Shown piece after piece: positions 63,117-64,000 of a DNA stretch of 64,000 nt. The DNA is taken from NCBI RefSeq assembly GCF_004341825.1, contig NZ_SMAG01000001.1:496001-560000 (forward strand), given 5' to 3'. Made by a program: the position numbers and the translations under genes. Under the pieces are notes generated by a model that worked only from the letters and a program-made list of their open reading frames with translations, had not been told where the DNA came from and made no database searches. Every line of letters starts with the position of its first letter. Positions within the stretch are counted from its first letter, which is position 1. Source of the DNA: Hazenella coriacea (GTDB taxonomy: Bacteria > Bacillota > Bacilli > Thermoactinomycetales > Thermoactinomycetaceae).

Positions 63117-63265
63117 GGGTCGTTGTTTCTCTGCCTCTCTCTCGGATCGTGTTCGCAAAAGTCGAGTCGTTTGCCAGAGAAACATCTCCCCTCCTAGGTG
63201 AATTGGATAGAAAAAACTATTTCTAATTCATTCAAGTAGTTTTACTCCAGTTGAGTGATTTAAAT
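63117..63265 (+). repeat. Intergenic repeat family 2, copy 2
   Basis: The 301-base gap after yutG holds this copy. The 25-bp core at 63175-63199 is identical to 18596-18620. TTTCTCTG (63126-63133) can pair with CAGAGAAA (63175-63182). The tail (TTGGAT, CAAGTA, TTTTACTC) aligns with copy 1. Confidence 0.7.
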
Positions 63266-63306
63266 TCTTAATGAGATCGATCTACATAAATTCAGATTTA
63301 CAAGAC

Positions 63307-63353
63307 AAGCTGCCCCAAGACCATCCATCCTTTTCAGGTCATGGGATCAGCTT
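63307..63353 (-). terminator. Imperfect inverted repeat, probable terminator
   Basis: AAGCTG...CC...GACC pairs with GGTC...GG...CAGCTT, interrupted by bulges; just 3' of the MBL gene on the minus strand. Confidence 0.5.
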
Positions 63354-63365
63354 GATGAATAAAGT

Positions 63366-64000
63366 TTATCTTCCTACATAGCGAATGAGTTCAGAACCTA
63401 CTACATTTATTGCATCCTTACTCTTCAAATACTCTAAATGGGCTAGCGTTTCAGATAAAGCGAATCGCAAGTTATGGATCGATAATTCTGTGCCGAATAG
63501 CTTCTGACAGACGTCGAAAGCTGTAAGCCCGTCCGACTGTTCAACCATTTCCTTCATTTTACCGAGTCGAATCTCATGGTGTTCTCGAATTTGATCAATT
63601 CGCTCATGGTAATGATCAAATACGGAGCCATGTGAAGGAAATACTCGTTGTACAGGAAGTTCTTTCATTTTCTCTAAGGTCAGGAGATATGTTTCTAATG
63701 GGTTATCATTACAACCTGGCCATAAGCTAATATTCGGTGTAATACGAGGTAATAAAAAGTCACCACCAATTAACCAGCCTCTTTCAGGATCAAAAAAACT
63801 TAAATGCCCATCGGCATGTCCAGGAGTATGGAAAATCTGATAGGTTCGATCCCCCAGCTGAATAGAATCTCCTCCCTGTATAAATGTAGATGTAGGATGG
63901 GGTTCAACCCATGAGTGAAAACTTCTCAGATGATTAGGAATTTCAGCGACAAGAGACTCAGCTAATCCGTGTTTCCGGAAAAAGCTTGACATCAATTCAG
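63366..64000 (-). CDS. MBL-fold hydrolase, C-terminal part (5' end outside window)
   Basis: The frame is open to the right edge, so only about 211 residues of the C-terminal part are seen. FHTPGHADGHLSFFDPERGWLIGGDFLLP carries the third His and the bridging Asp of the MBL metal site, and VFPSHGSVF the final His; the HxHxDH motif would lie outside. The region after about residue 130 is the helical extension of the YobT/glyoxalase-II-like hydrolases. The function is unspecified. Confidence 0.8.
   Translation of the reverse strand, partial: ELMSSFFRKHGLAESLVAEIPNHLRSFHSWVEPHPTSTFIQGGDSIQLGDRTYQIFHTPGHADGHLSFFDPERGWLIGGDFLLPRITPNISLWPGCNDNPLETYLLTLEKMKELPVQRVFPSHGSVFDHYHERIDQIREHHEIRLGKMKEMVEQSDGLTAFDVCQKLFGTELSIHNLRFALSETLAHLEYLKSKDAINVVGSELIRYVGR

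Overview
The window looks like chromosomal DNA of an endospore-forming, low-GC Bacillales bacterium, most likely a member of the Thermoactinomycetaceae or a close relative. This is inferred, not proven. The grounds are purine-rich Shine-Dalgarno (SD) sites, many TTG/GTG starts, a Spo0E-like protein, a CotS/YutH-type spore-coat kinase relative, gene order matching the Bacillus subtilis yuiD-yuiB-yuiA-yumB-yumC-yutM-yuzB-yuzD-yutI-yutG neighbourhood, and menaquinone synthesis through the futalosine route (two MqnE-type radical SAM genes in tandem). There is no CRISPR array, transposase or prophage.

Layout. 1-5113: a tightly coupled operon of unknown product (ATP-grasp, NAD epimerase, MBL hydrolase, PaaK/F390-synthetase-like adenylating enzyme, GNAT-like protein). 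5.2-14.5 kb: housekeeping genes (lipoate ligase, RecQ, RNase Z, MscS channel, two MFS exporters). 14.6-16.0 kb: a decayed polymorphic-toxin locus with two immunity-type genes. 16.3-20.8 kb: a ZosA-like metal ATPase behind PerR/Fur-like boxes, and YyaL. 21-26 kb: small accessory genes (VOC, APH kinase, two GNATs, a membrane-anchored unknown, a methyltransferase). 26.1-27.1 kb: a TetR regulator beside a cytochrome P450 remnant, with a perfect palindromic operator. 27.3-31.8 kb: two paralogous secreted small proteins followed by a three-gene ABC transporter whose large subunit has a big extracytoplasmic domain. 32-34.4 kb: a winged-helix protein, ChrA and an unknown. 34.4-36 kb: two tRNA-Leu genes and PIN-PhoH.

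36.2-49.3 kb is the conserved yui/yum/yut block for redox and Fe-S functions (NDH-2, YumC, A-type carrier, NifU), interleaved with HemQ, the MqnE pair and the mccA-mccB cysteine operon. 49.3-57.2 kb is a complete opp oligopeptide ABC operon with two OppA paralogues. 57.3-60.1 kb carries a DUF3899 protein, a stand-alone PqqD-like protein and an OPT transporter. The end holds a YutH/CotS relative, an SDR, a YutG-like PgpA and a partial MBL hydrolase.

The most notable non-coding signals are two dispersed intergenic repeat families that I do not recognise: one of about 120-160 bp with several intact or decayed copies, able to form a long hairpin, and one of about 145 bp with two copies sharing a 25-bp identical core. 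The most interesting gene systems are the five-gene ATGA-coupled cassette at the left edge and the secreted-protein/ABC-transporter locus at 27-32 kb.
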